64,000 bases of DNA from Clostridioides sp. ES-S-0054-01 (GTDB lineage: Bacteria; Bacillota; Clostridia; Peptostreptococcales; Peptostreptococcaceae): NCBI GenBank assembly GCA_021561035.1, contig CP067346.1, positions 651,001 to 715,000 on the forward strand, in the 5' to 3' direction. The position numbers and the translations under genes were made by a program. Within the stretch, counting starts at the first letter, position 1, and every line of letters begins with the position of its first letter. The notes below the pieces were generated by a model. The model was not told the origin of the DNA, ran no database searches, and was given only the letters and a program-made list of their open reading frames with translations. Shown here in pieces: positions 17,482-25,740 of the stretch.

Positions 17482-17507
17482 TTTAAATTCCTCCTAATAA
17501 GTGTTTA

Positions 17508-18491
17508 CTAATCATTGTATATAGTTGCATTATCCCAATCTATTAATTTTACTGGCCAAGTAGGATTTTTACCTTCAAATACCTCATTAACCCCAATTGC
17601 AGAGTGTAAAGATGCTCTATTAGTAGCTTCTTTAGTTGCTGCTCCTATATGAGGGGATACCACTACATTATCTAAATACAATATAGGATTTTTTGAGTCT
17701 ACTGGCTCTTGTTGTAACACATCTAAACCAGCACCTGCTATAACATTATCTCTACATGCTTCATATAAAGCTTGTTCATCTACGACACTTCCTCTAGCTG
17801 CATTTATAAAAAATGCTGTTTCTTTCATCATATTAAACTGTTCTTTTCCTATAAAATTTTTAGTAACAGAAGTCGTTGGACAGTGAACAGAAACGAAATC
17901 ACTTTCTTTGTATATTTTATTTATATCTCTAGTCACTTCTACACCTAGTGGAAAATCTTTAGATGATTTATATGGGTCATATGCAACTACTTTCATATTA
18001 AATCCATCCATGCACATCTTAGCAACTCTTGAACCTATGTTTCCGCATCCAATAATTCCTACAGTTTTTCCATCAAGCTCACATTTAGGCGTTCTTAATT
18101 TAGCTTTATAGTAGTCATCTATAAAGTTTTTTCTTACTTTTGTATAATTTCTAGAGCAATATAACATATACATTAATGTTACCTCTGCAACAGAAGTACT
18201 ATTTGCTACTGGACAATACAATACTTGAACACCAAATTCTTTTGCTGCCTCCAAATCGACAGTATCAAATCCTGCACCATGACGCACTATTACTTTTAGA
18301 TTATCAGCAGCTTCAAATACCTCTCTCGTTATTTTAGATAGCCTAACTATAATTGCATCAATACCTTTTATATCATTTATTATATCTTTAGTCTCCATGC
18401 CTGAACCAGTTATTAGTTCATGACCTCTACTTTCTAAGTAATCCCTACCTTCTTGCATTATTTCTTGTGGTAATAATATTTTCCAACCCAT
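17508..18491 (-). CDS. D-isomer-specific 2-hydroxyacid dehydrogenase
   Basis: 327 residues. The NAD-binding Rossmann motif is GIIGCGNIGSRVAKM (about residues 147-161). Catalytic residues are Arg in INAARGSVVD, Glu in LDVLQQEPVD and His in SPHIGAATKEA. Most similar in feel to SerA/hydroxypyruvate reductase-type enzymes but without a C-terminal ACT domain. In the operon it probably oxidises or reduces a 2-hydroxy/2-oxo acid feeding the aldolase. ATG 18491 follows AGGAGGAAAAAA. Confidence 0.85.
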   Translation of the reverse strand: MGWKILLPQEIMQEGRDYLESRGHELITGSGMETKDIINDIKGIDAIIVRLSKITREVFEAADNLKVIVRHGAGFDTVDLEAAKEFGVQVLYCPVANSTSVAEVTLMYMLYCSRNYTKVRKNFIDDYYKAKLRTPKCELDGKTVGIIGCGNIGSRVAKMCMDGFNMKVVAYDPYKSSKDFPLGVEVTRDINKIYKESDFVSVHCPTTSVTKNFIGKEQFNMMKETAFFINAARGSVVDEQALYEACRDNVIAGAGLDVLQQEPVDSKNPILYLDNVVVSPHIGAATKEATNRASLHSAIGVNEVFEGKNPTWPVKLIDWDNATIYND

Positions 18492-18505
18492 TTTTTTCCT
18501 CCTAA

Positions 18506-19645
18506 TTAATTTTCATATATGTAATCTGGGGCACAATATACTATAAATCCATCTTTGATGGTCATTTCTGTTTTTAATAATTTATCTGCCTCGAATTTAC
18601 TACCTTTCCAATCTGTGTAAATTTGTTTAACATCCATGATGTCAAATATTGCTATATCTGCATTTGCACCTTCTGATAAACATCCTATCTGATTTTCCAT
18701 TTTCATAAGTTTAGCTGGATTTTGTGTTGTCATTTTTACAACATCATATAGACTTATTCCCATACATATGTATCTAGACATAAGGTTTGGAAGAGAGAAT
18801 ATAGGTCTTCTAAACATGCTTTCTAGTACCAAATCTGTACTACAAATATCAGCTATAAATCCCTGTTCTTTTGCTTTTAACATGACTTCAAAATCACCAT
18901 GTTTTCTACCTTCTCCTGTATCAAATATGATTCCTCTTTCCCTTGCTTTTTTCACACATTCATATAAATTGCCATTTGAGTCGAGGATAGTATTTTTAAC
19001 ACCTTGATATACATGTTCAAATATATCTCCTGGTCTTAATATGTTTAATACTTCCTCTGTAGGAACTGGTAAATTTGTACAATGAACTTCAACAGGACAT
19101 CCTATTTTTTCAGCTATTTTAATAGTTTCTTTTAATGGCTCTATTCCTAGACCATCTACCAAATTTTCACTTAATCTTATTTTTAGACCTAATATATTAT
19201 CTTTATTTTCATTGTATATTCGTTCTATTTTTTCATGATTAAAATACTTTGGGTCAATACATTCATGGTAACTAGTAGTTACCAAGCCTGCTGAGCAAAC
19301 TTGCAAGAAACTTTTTATATTTACTTTACTTCTAGCTATAATTGAAGATTTAAAAAGTTGGTAATTTGCTACCCCTGCAGAACAATCAATTGCACTAGTA
19401 ACACCAGTTGGAAGGTAGGTACTATCTGGATATATACCAATTTCAGTTCCATCTGCAAACATATGAGCGTGTGCATCAATCAACCCTGGAAAAACAAATT
19501 TACCTCTTGCATCTATTGTGTGTTTTGCTTTATCACCATGTTTATATTCAGTTACTTTTCCATTGTATATAGCAATTGTTTTATTTCCATTTACATTATT
19601 TTTAGGGTCTATTACATGACCATTTATAATAAGTAAATCTAGCAT
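18506..19645 (-). CDS. Amidohydrolase/deacetylase-family metallohydrolase
   Basis: 379 residues. The HxH metal motif is in FPGLIDAHAHMFADG (about residue 60). Later ligands are in VEVHCTNLP and FEHVYQG, and the catalytic Asp is in ADICSTDLV. The C-terminal strand region QIGCLSEGANADIAIFDI is typical of dihydroorotase/AHA_3915-type proteins. These enzymes hydrolyse cyclic or linear amide bonds. With the carboxylate transporter and hydroxyacid enzymes, it may open or deacylate the imported compound. The substrate is unknown. Confidence 0.8.
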   Translation of the reverse strand: MLDLLIINGHVIDPKNNVNGNKTIAIYNGKVTEYKHGDKAKHTIDARGKFVFPGLIDAHAHMFADGTEIGIYPDSTYLPTGVTSAIDCSAGVANYQLFKSSIIARSKVNIKSFLQVCSAGLVTTSYHECIDPKYFNHEKIERIYNENKDNILGLKIRLSENLVDGLGIEPLKETIKIAEKIGCPVEVHCTNLPVPTEEVLNILRPGDIFEHVYQGVKNTILDSNGNLYECVKKARERGIIFDTGEGRKHGDFEVMLKAKEQGFIADICSTDLVLESMFRRPIFSLPNLMSRYICMGISLYDVVKMTTQNPAKLMKMENQIGCLSEGANADIAIFDIMDVKQIYTDWKGSKFEADKLLKTEMTIKDGFIVYCAPDYIYEN

Positions 19646-19681
19646 AGTTATTCATCTCCAATATATAAATTTAATATATAC

Positions 19682-21094
19682 TTACCATAATCCAATTATT
19701 TTCCAGTAAGGTAAACCTATTACTAAGAATATTACTAATGCAACCATTACCATGATAGTACCTACTTTCCAGAAATCCTTTTGAGATACATATCCTGATG
19801 CAAAGGCTATAAGACCAGCTCCATTTCCATAATGAGTTAATAAAGCCCCATAACTTGCAAAGAATGCTAGTAATAATGTGACTACCATTGGATTTGCTTT
19901 GGTAGATAAAACTATTGCAAATAGTACAGGATAAAAAGATGCTACAAATGCACTATTTGATACAAAGAAGTATCTAACTGCCAAACTCACTAACAATAGT
20001 ACTACTGTAACTAATAATCCATTTACATTTGATAGATTAAGTACTGTACCTAATTTATCAGCTAGCCAATTATAAAAACCTGCATCAGCTAACGAACCAG
20101 CAATACCATAAAATGCACCATACCATATAAATACATTCCATGCTCCTTTAGCACCAATAACATCATCCCAATCTAAAATCCCTGCTATAAGAACCAATGC
20201 TAAGAATACAAATCCTACTACCTGCATATTTAAGTTTACAAAAGGTATTTTTTCACCAAACATCCATCCAAGAATTGCAAGAATAAAGAATACAACTAAT
20301 ATCTTTTCATGTTTTGTAATAACACCTAATGATTTTAAGTCTTTTCTTATTTGTGGCTTAATATCTGTTAGGTGAGTTAAGCCCGGTTTATATATCTTAT
20401 ATACTATAAGTGGGGCTATTAGTAAGAATAAACCTGCTGGTACAACTGATGCCATAAACCAAGTTCCCCAAGTTAAGTTAACACCTAACATACTAGCTGC
20501 TAAAGAAACTGTTATAGCATTGGTTGCCATACCTGTCAAAAATAGTGCCGCTGTACCTTGAGAGACTACATATGTTAATACTGTTAAATATGCTCCTAAT
20601 TTTTTAGGTTCATCATCAGGTTTAGAACCTGCACCTTCTGCTATATTTCTAAATATAGGGTATATAATAGTTGTTCTAGATGCATTTGAACCTGTAGCTG
20701 GGCTAAGTATTAAATCACTTATCATCATTAAGTATCCAAGTCCCAGGGTAGAATCTCCTGCTCTTAGTAGAAGGTTGTACGCCATACGTTTTCCCAGTCC
20801 TGTCTTTACAAAAGCTGTACAGACAATCGTTACAACAACTAAAAACCAAGTCATCTTGTCTGAGTATCCATGAAGCAGTATTGATTCATCCATGAACATA
20901 AGTGCTACCCCTACGATAATTAAAGTAATTATTGGTTCTTTAAATGGTTTAATAACAAGACCTGCTAGTAAACCTAGATATAAAGCAACAATATCCCAAG
21001 TTTCTTTCTTTAATCCTTGTGGTGTAGGCAAACTCCATACAATTATTGGTATAGATGCAACAAGTAAGAATTTCATCAACTGTTTTTTATTCAT
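19682..21094 (-). CDS. DASS-family (SLC13/CitT-like) carboxylate transporter
   Basis: 470 residues with about 11-12 membrane helices. The two DASS substrate and sodium-site signatures are present: TGSNASRTTIIYP (about residue 136) and FFVSNSAFVASFYPVLF (about 384). The family imports di- or tricarboxylates such as malate, succinate, tartrate or citrate with Na+ or by exchange. It is the first gene of the operon, starting 45 bases downstream of a -24/-12 promoter. The enzymes behind it suggest import of a hydroxy- or amide-containing dicarboxylate for carbon or energy. Confidence 0.9.
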   Translation of the reverse strand: MNKKQLMKFLLVASIPIIVWSLPTPQGLKKETWDIVALYLGLLAGLVIKPFKEPIITLIIVGVALMFMDESILLHGYSDKMTWFLVVVTIVCTAFVKTGLGKRMAYNLLLRAGDSTLGLGYLMMISDLILSPATGSNASRTTIIYPIFRNIAEGAGSKPDDEPKKLGAYLTVLTYVVSQGTAALFLTGMATNAITVSLAASMLGVNLTWGTWFMASVVPAGLFLLIAPLIVYKIYKPGLTHLTDIKPQIRKDLKSLGVITKHEKILVVFFILAILGWMFGEKIPFVNLNMQVVGFVFLALVLIAGILDWDDVIGAKGAWNVFIWYGAFYGIAGSLADAGFYNWLADKLGTVLNLSNVNGLLVTVVLLLVSLAVRYFFVSNSAFVASFYPVLFAIVLSTKANPMVVTLLLAFFASYGALLTHYGNGAGLIAFASGYVSQKDFWKVGTIMVMVALVIFLVIGLPYWKIIGLW

Positions 21095-21137
21095 TTTCTT
21101 CTCCTTATTAAATTTTAGATTTATATTAAATTATAAA

Positions 21138-21154
21138 AGCATGAAATATGCCAA
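21138..21154 (-). promoter_or_regulatory. Sigma-54 (-24/-12) promoter of the carboxylate operon
   Basis: On the minus strand it reads TTGGCATATTTCATGCT: GG and GC with exactly 10 bases between, TGGC(A) at -24 and TGC at -12. The start of the first gene is 44 bases downstream, and it has a good AAGGAGAAG site. This is the only clear sigma-54 promoter seen in the window, and the window has one sigma-54 activator gene. Confidence 0.75.
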
Positions 21155-21293
21155 CTTTTTGGATTAATAATAATTTTTTTATTTTTTTATGTAATTTATT
21201 GCAATTTAAATACGAATCAAATGAATTCAATAAAAATTTATACAAACCTTTTCTTAAAGAGTGTTAGTAGTGATACTTTATTTACCTGTTTTG

Positions 21294-21340
21294 TATTTCA
21301 AAATGAAATATAGTATTTCAAAATAAAATATAATATTTCA
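21294..21340. promoter_or_regulatory. UAS-like array of three 20-bp-spaced half-palindromes
   Basis: TATTTCAAAATGAAATA at 21294-21310 is a perfect dyad. TATTTCAAAATAAAATA follows at 21314-21330 and TATTTCA at 21334-21340. The starts are exactly 20 bp apart, so all lie on about the same DNA face. They are 140-190 bp upstream of the -24/-12 promoter, the usual distance for activator binding. The rest of 21095-21605 has no gene. Confidence 0.6.
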
Positions 21341-21605
21341 ATTATTAATAAAGTAATGTAAAGTATATTTCAAATCAAAACTTTAAATTGTATTTAAAAT
21401 TTAAAATAAAATACTTAATCTAAATTTTATAATACATATTACTTAATCTAAATTTTGTAATACATATCATTGTATAAATAATGAAATCTATCACTATATA
21501 ATGAAATGTATTACTATATAGATAAGGAAAATAAAAATAATAAAATAGCCACTTAGTGAAACAGCTTGGAAGGTACTTTTTTTAAAAGAGATAGATTACC
21601 TCGAA

Positions 21606-21899
21606 ATGAATAGTGATTTTGATAATTTGATACGAAGAATCAAATTCAGAAAAAAAGTGGAGAATTGCAAAAACTCTAGGCGTAGGAAAAGCAACAGAAA
21701 ATCTTCAATAATGTTGGGGTGTACAACGATTAAATCACTTAAAGATGCAAACCCAGCACAAATGTATGAAAAAGAATGCTTAATGCGTGGACAGCATATA
21801 GATAGATGTTAGTTATATGTATACCGATGTGCAGTATATTTTGCATCAACTGAAAATCCAGAACCAGAAAAATTAAAGTGATGGTATTGGAAAGATTAA
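21606..21899 (+). pseudogene. Decayed Cdd1-family (helix-hairpin-helix) gene
   Basis: One frame reads LGCTTIKSLKDANPAQMYEK, then ECLMRGQHIDRC, stop (TAG), LYVYRCAVYFASTENPEPEK, LK, stop (TGA), WYWKD, stop. RCVLYVxRCAVYFA...ENPxPxKLKWWYWKD is the hallmark of the Cdd1 'pathogenicity locus' family, named after the gene beside the C. difficile toxin locus. The in-frame TGA replaces a conserved tryptophan and the TAG breaks the core. This is a dead second copy, with the start region (GIGxxxAxDL) also poorly kept. Confidence 0.7.
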
Positions 21900-21921
21900 A
21901 AAATCAAAAAAGTTAGGCATA

Positions 21922-21976
21922 AAAAAGAGTTGAATATCATTTTTAAATAATAAAAACTAATACTCAACTCTTTTTT
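21922..21976. terminator. Bidirectional terminator hairpin
   Basis: AAAAAGAGTTGA and TCAACTCTTTTTT form a 12-bp stem flanked by A and T runs, directly after the Cdd1 pseudogene. Confidence 0.7.
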
Positions 21977-22078
21977 AGTCGTAAGTTTTATGTAAATCTA
22001 TCCATATGGTTAAATATACAAGTCAATAGTCGTAAGTTTTATGTAAATCTATCCATATGGTTAAATATACCAGTCAAT
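21977..22078. repeat. Two tandem 51-bp repeats
   Basis: Unit 21977-22027 is repeated at 22028-22078 with one mismatch; each begins AGTCGTAAGTTTTATG. Further partial echoes (AAATATACCAATTA) follow to about 22130. No coding. Confidence 0.85.
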
Positions 22079-22167
22079 AAATGCATAAATATACCAATTA
22101 ACGAATGACTAAATATACTACCTAACAAAGGATTAGATAAATTACTTAACAAAACATTCTAAGATAA

Positions 22168-22443
22168 TTAATTAGAAACTGTTTCTTCAAGCCATTTTCT
22201 GCATTGCTCAATATTTATCATAGGGTCAAAACCTTGGTCTTTTCCCTTATTTAAAAGCATATCACAAGGGAAAATATCACATTCCCCACAATGATTAAGT
22301 TCCTTACCTTCACAGCAAGTTTTAACCTTACATTCTCCACCCCAAAATGGTTTTTCCATAGTTGGGCAACCAGTGCAATTTACTTGCTCTTTTCTTGTAC
22401 AACTGTCACAACAGACACCACATCTTGATTCAAACATATTCAA
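22168..22443 (-). CDS. DUF3795 cysteine-rich protein
   Basis: 91 residues with CGVCCDSC near the N-terminus, then CTGCP, CKVKTCC and HCGECDIFPC. This is the DUF3795 pattern of clustered cysteines thought to bind zinc or a metal cluster. ATG 22443 follows AAAGGGGTTTGA. No partner gene is adjacent. Function in the family is not established. Confidence 0.85.
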   Translation of the reverse strand: MNMFESRCGVCCDSCTRKEQVNCTGCPTMEKPFWGGECKVKTCCEGKELNHCGECDIFPCDMLLNKGKDQGFDPMINIEQCRKWLEETVSN

Positions 22444-22653
22444 ACCCCTTTTATATTATTTAAAAGTATTATAACATAATTTTAGAAGACTTTAAAAGTT
22501 TAAATAATTGACTTTGAGTCATCTAAATGTCATACGTAAATAAGTTACATTTCAGATAGTTGAAGTTTACATTACGATAACCTTAAATAGTCTATTGAGA
22601 CAAATTTGTGAAAATGGGTAATGGATATACTAAAAGAGGGTAATGGTTATGGA

Positions 22654-22959
22654 GTGAATAAAAGATAAAAAATACTTGTAATTGATGACCACAAGGAATT
22701 ACTGAAAATGATAGATGAAATCCTAAAAAAAGAGGGGGTTAGTAGAGTATTTTTGGCATCAAATTATGAAGAAGTTGTTAGGATATTTAGAAATATAAAG
22801 CCAGATTGTGCAATTTTAGATATTGTATTGCCAGATGGAGATGGTTTTTCTATTATGAGAAAAATTAGAGAAACATCTAAGATACCAGTTACCTTTCTTT
22901 CTGCAAGAGGTGAAGATAAGGATAGATTGATTGGTTTGGGCTTAGGGGCTGATGGTTAG
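22654..22959 (+). pseudogene. Response-regulator receiver fragment
   Basis: Starts GTG AAT AAA AGA TAA, a stop at codon 5, then reads KILVIDDHKELLKMIDEILK. The phospho-acceptor is in CAILDIVLPDGDGF, and PVTFLSARGEDKDRLIGLGL leads to a stop where GADDYI is expected. The rest of the receiver and the whole winged-helix output domain are missing. It is the first half of a dead two-component system. Confidence 0.8.
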
Positions 22960-22964
22960 GGGAT

Positions 22965-23732
22965 ACTGAGTGATATTTCAAAATCTATTAATACTGTGTC
23001 TAAAGAATTGCAAATGAAAGATGAAAAGCTTAGGAAGAGAGATGAAGCTATGTCTAACTGGATTGCAGGAATATATCATGATATAAGAACTTGATATAAG
23101 AACTCCACTTTCATGATAATTGGATATTTTGGAAAAATTTAAGAAAACAGTAGTTTTTCTAATAGAGAACAAGAGCAAGTGTCTATTATATGCAATCAGG
23201 GAGTTAAAATTAGATAATTAGTAAGTGACCTCAATTTAGTGTCTAAACTTGAATATAATATGCAGGCACTGAATTGTAATAAGATTAGAGTTTCTGCGTT
23301 TTTGAGAGAGCTTGTTTCTGAATTTATAAATAATAACTTGGATAATGATTTTTATATTGAACTTGATATATTGAATGAAAATATTACTATAGATTTAGAT
23401 AAAAAATTATTAAAAAGGGCTATTAGTAATTTAATACAAAATAGTATAATTACAACCAACAAGGATGTAATATAAAGGTGATTTCTAAGTCTGATTTAGA
23501 TTTTTGCTATATAATTGTTGAAGATGATGGAAAAGGCATGAGTCAAGAAAAAATTAATAGTTTATTAAAGGCTCATAATGGTTTGAGTGAGGTATATGCT
23601 AAAGGTCAAAATCATGGTCTAGGTCTTCTTATAGTAGCAGGTATTATTAATGCACATAAGGGTAAGTTAGATATTAAAAGTATTGATTGTCAAGGTATAA
23701 AAACAACATTAAAATTACCTCGGGCTAAGTAA
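22965..23732 (+). pseudogene. Histidine kinase remnant, multiply broken
   Basis: Pieces appear in shifting frames: a coiled region (SKELQMKDEKLRKRDEAMSN), the H-box WIAGIYHDIRTP, the N-box LKRAISNLIQNSI, and the G boxes VEDDGKGM and HGLGLLIVAG. A 13-bp tandem duplication (TGATATAAGAACT at 23079-23091 and 23092-23104) breaks the H-box. Further shifts lie near 23115 and 23470, and stops near 23215. No membrane sensor part remains. Confidence 0.8.
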
Positions 23733-23799
23733 TATTTTATAAGATAATAACAGATAAGAATGAAGAATGAAAATATTTTGAAAATAATTTTATTCTTTA

Positions 23800-23828
23800 T
23801 TGACAAAGTAACTCTATTAGAGTAGAAT
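23800..23828 (+). promoter_or_regulatory. Promoter 1 overlapping a BlaI-like operator
   Basis: TTGACA (23800-23805), 17 bases, TAGAAT (23823-23828). The spacer and -10 hold CTCTATTAGAGTAGAA (23812-23827), 13 of 16 bases identical to the site at 24344. It points into a short stretch closed by a terminator at 23939-23988. Confidence 0.65.
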
Positions 23829-23834
23829 AATAAT

Positions 23835-23988
23835 AAATTCTTTTCTTGTCAAGTTTTATTAAAAAAGAGTAACTTATGCTTCATGCGCTTATAGCTGAGT
23901 TACTTATGGTATCAAAATTTTCATAGAAATAATATTTTGGAATTATTGTAAGGTTGTTAAATTTTTTAAATAATTCCGTTTTTTTTAT
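23835..23988 (+). ncRNA. Candidate small RNA from promoter 1
   Basis: About 150 bases between promoter 1 and a rho-independent terminator (GGAATTATT / AATAATTCC, then G and eight T). An internal hairpin (GTAACT / AGTTAC) frames 23869-23903. No frame with a ribosome-binding site is present. Expression is inferred from promoter and terminator only. Confidence 0.45.
23939..23988 (+). terminator. Rho-independent terminator of the candidate small RNA
   Basis: 9-bp stem GGAATTATT (23939-23947) / AATAATTCC (23969-23977), followed by G and a run of eight T. Confidence 0.7.
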
Positions 23989-24015
23989 ATTTTTTAATTA
24001 AATTTAATAATATTC

Positions 24016-24044
24016 TTGACAAAAAAATTCTACTAAAATAGAAT
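24016..24044 (+). promoter_or_regulatory. Promoter 2 overlapping a BlaI-like operator
   Basis: TTGACA (24016-24021), 17 bases, TAGAAT (24039-24044), with TTCTACTAAAATAGAA at 24028-24043 lying across spacer and -10. It reads toward the 20-bp tandem repeat at 24171. Confidence 0.65.
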
Positions 24045-24170
24045 TAAGATATAATGTTTTTTATTTTAAGAAAAATATAATTATATGTTAAAAAATATTT
24101 TAATTGTAGAAGGTTCTATATAATTATAATAGATTTTATGTAATTATTATAGGTCTATTTTATTATAATT

Positions 24171-24306
24171 ATTTATTTAGAGCAAGTGTTATTTATCTGA
24201 AGCAAGGATTATTTATTTGAAGCAAGTGTAATTTATTTGAAGCAAGGATTATTTATTTGAAGTAAGTGTAATTTATTTGAAGCAAGTGTTATTTATTTAG
24301 AGCAAA
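24171..24306. repeat. 20-bp tandem repeat, seven units
   Basis: Six full units and a partial seventh of ATTTATTTGAAGCAAGTGTT with small changes (GTGTT, GGATT, GTGTA), starting at 24171, 24191, 24211, 24231, 24251, 24271 and 24291. There are no spacers, so it is not a CRISPR, and the period excludes a coding repeat. It lies between promoters 2 and 3. Confidence 0.9.
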
Positions 24307-24330
24307 GAAAATATTTTTAATTGGCGTATT

Positions 24331-24363
24331 TTGCGTTCAAAAGTTCTACTAAAGTAGAACTTT
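24331..24363 (+). promoter_or_regulatory. Promoter 3 / perfect 24-bp palindromic operator
   Basis: AAAGTTCTACT-AA-AGTAGAACTTT (24340-24363) is a perfect dyad with the TAC-N4-GTA core expected for BlaI/MecI/CopY-type repressors. A weaker promoter overlaps it: TTGCGT (24331-24336), 18 bases, TAGAAC (24355-24360). The gene-free stretch from here to 24893 may be a long leader of the solitary blaI gene. Confidence 0.6.
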
Positions 24364-24893
24364 AATGTAGTATTTTCAGATATATCATGTATATATGTTG
24401 AAATATATAAAATATTTATAATAAAATTAATAAAAAAATTTGAACTATATAGGATATAAATAAAAAACTCTAAAATAGCAAAATATAATTATATAGAATT
24501 TTTCAACTAAACAAGGCTAAAATTATAATCTTAAAATTACAGTTAACATTATTTTTAAGAGGTATGAAAGTTAAGAAGCAAAAATTAAAGGAAATAAGAT
24601 TTACTGAAATACAAATGTTTAAAATTAAATAATTTAAAAGAAGGGAGAGCTACTGGACAAGTATCCAAAATAGATAGCTGAGTACAAAATATTTCATAAA
24701 ATTAAGCAATATAATACAAGAGAATTTTGACATTATTTATATATATTTACTGTGTACAAATAGCTAAATTTAGGATTAAGATTGAAAAATATCTTATAAA
24801 TCTAAGCTTATATAAATCCGTATAAGATGTATTTAATCGAAAAATTTTATTATGGATATTGCTTGTCTATATTCTGAGTAGCAAGGTTTTATC

Positions 24894-25283
24894 ATGAATA
24901 TAAAAAAGTTGCCGCAATCAGAATTAAGGATAATGAAATTTATATGGAAATTAGATTCGAAAGTAACATCAAGAGATATTGTTTTAAAAATGGAACAAAA
25001 ATATCAATGGAAGCAAACAACAACTTTGACTCTTTTATCTAGATTGGTAGTAAAAGGTTTTCTAAATTCTGAAAAGATAGATAAATATACACATTATGAA
25101 GTTTTAATTAAAGAAAAGGAATACATAATTGTTGAAACAAGAGATTTCTTTATAAATATTCATGATTCTTCTATAAAAAGTTTATTGTTATCATTACATG
25201 AAAATGTTAATTTGAGTAAAGATGATATATTATTTATTGAAGAGTGGATAAAAAATCTAAAAAAAGAGGAGGAAACCGTATAA
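24894..25283 (+). CDS. Solitary BlaI/MecI-family repressor
   Basis: 129 residues, closely similar to the protein at 9639: LPQSELRIMKFIWKLDSKVT and QWKQTTTLTLLSRLVVKGFL. The helical C-terminus is also kept. No M56 peptidase gene follows. The start at 24894 has only a weak upstream AGCAAGG. Three operator-like palindromes lie 530-1,080 bases upstream, so autoregulation and control of the gene-free region are likely. Release of this repressor may depend on the M56 proteins at 8366/10006 or on unlinked ones. Confidence 0.85.
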   Translation: MNIKKLPQSELRIMKFIWKLDSKVTSRDIVLKMEQKYQWKQTTTLTLLSRLVVKGFLNSEKIDKYTHYEVLIKEKEYIIVETRDFFINIHDSSIKSLLLSLHENVNLSKDDILFIEEWIKNLKKEEETV

Positions 25284-25460
25284 GTAAATGTATTTTTATA
25301 TAGTATCAATATAAATTATATGTAAGTATATTTGTATAATGTATTAATCTACTTAAGTAATATAACCACCAATTATAAGTAGATTATAATATTATAATGT
25401 AAATCTAAATAAGGTCAAATGTAAACATAAATTAATAATAGATATTCTATTTAATTAAAT

Positions 25461-25517
25461 TTAAAAAGCTACCTTTACTTATCAATTATATAAGTACAAT
25501 TTAAGGTAGCTTTTTAA
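25461..25517 (+). terminator. Terminator downstream of solitary blaI
   Basis: TTAAAAAGCTACCTT and AAGGTAGCTTTTTAA are perfect 15-bp arms with a loop of about 27 bases. It works in both directions. The interval 25284-25740 has no gene. Confidence 0.75.
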
Positions 25518-25740
25518 ATAGAGACAGTGGGATTATACTAGATTTAAAATGGCTTTTTAAATACAAATTATGAAGCTTTAAGGTGGATATCAACATATAT
25601 TTTACAAATATGTCATAGTGTTTTCATATTTAAACTGATAAAATAAAGAGGCAATAAAAAGTGTTGAAAAAAAGAAGGATTAATAAAAAATATTGATAAA
25701 ATAGAAAGAAAGGCTTAATAAAAAATTAGGAGGAAAATTT

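Noticed and set aside
24171..24306. CRISPR array
   Set aside because: Units are contiguous 20-bp repeats with no spacers, and no cas genes are present.
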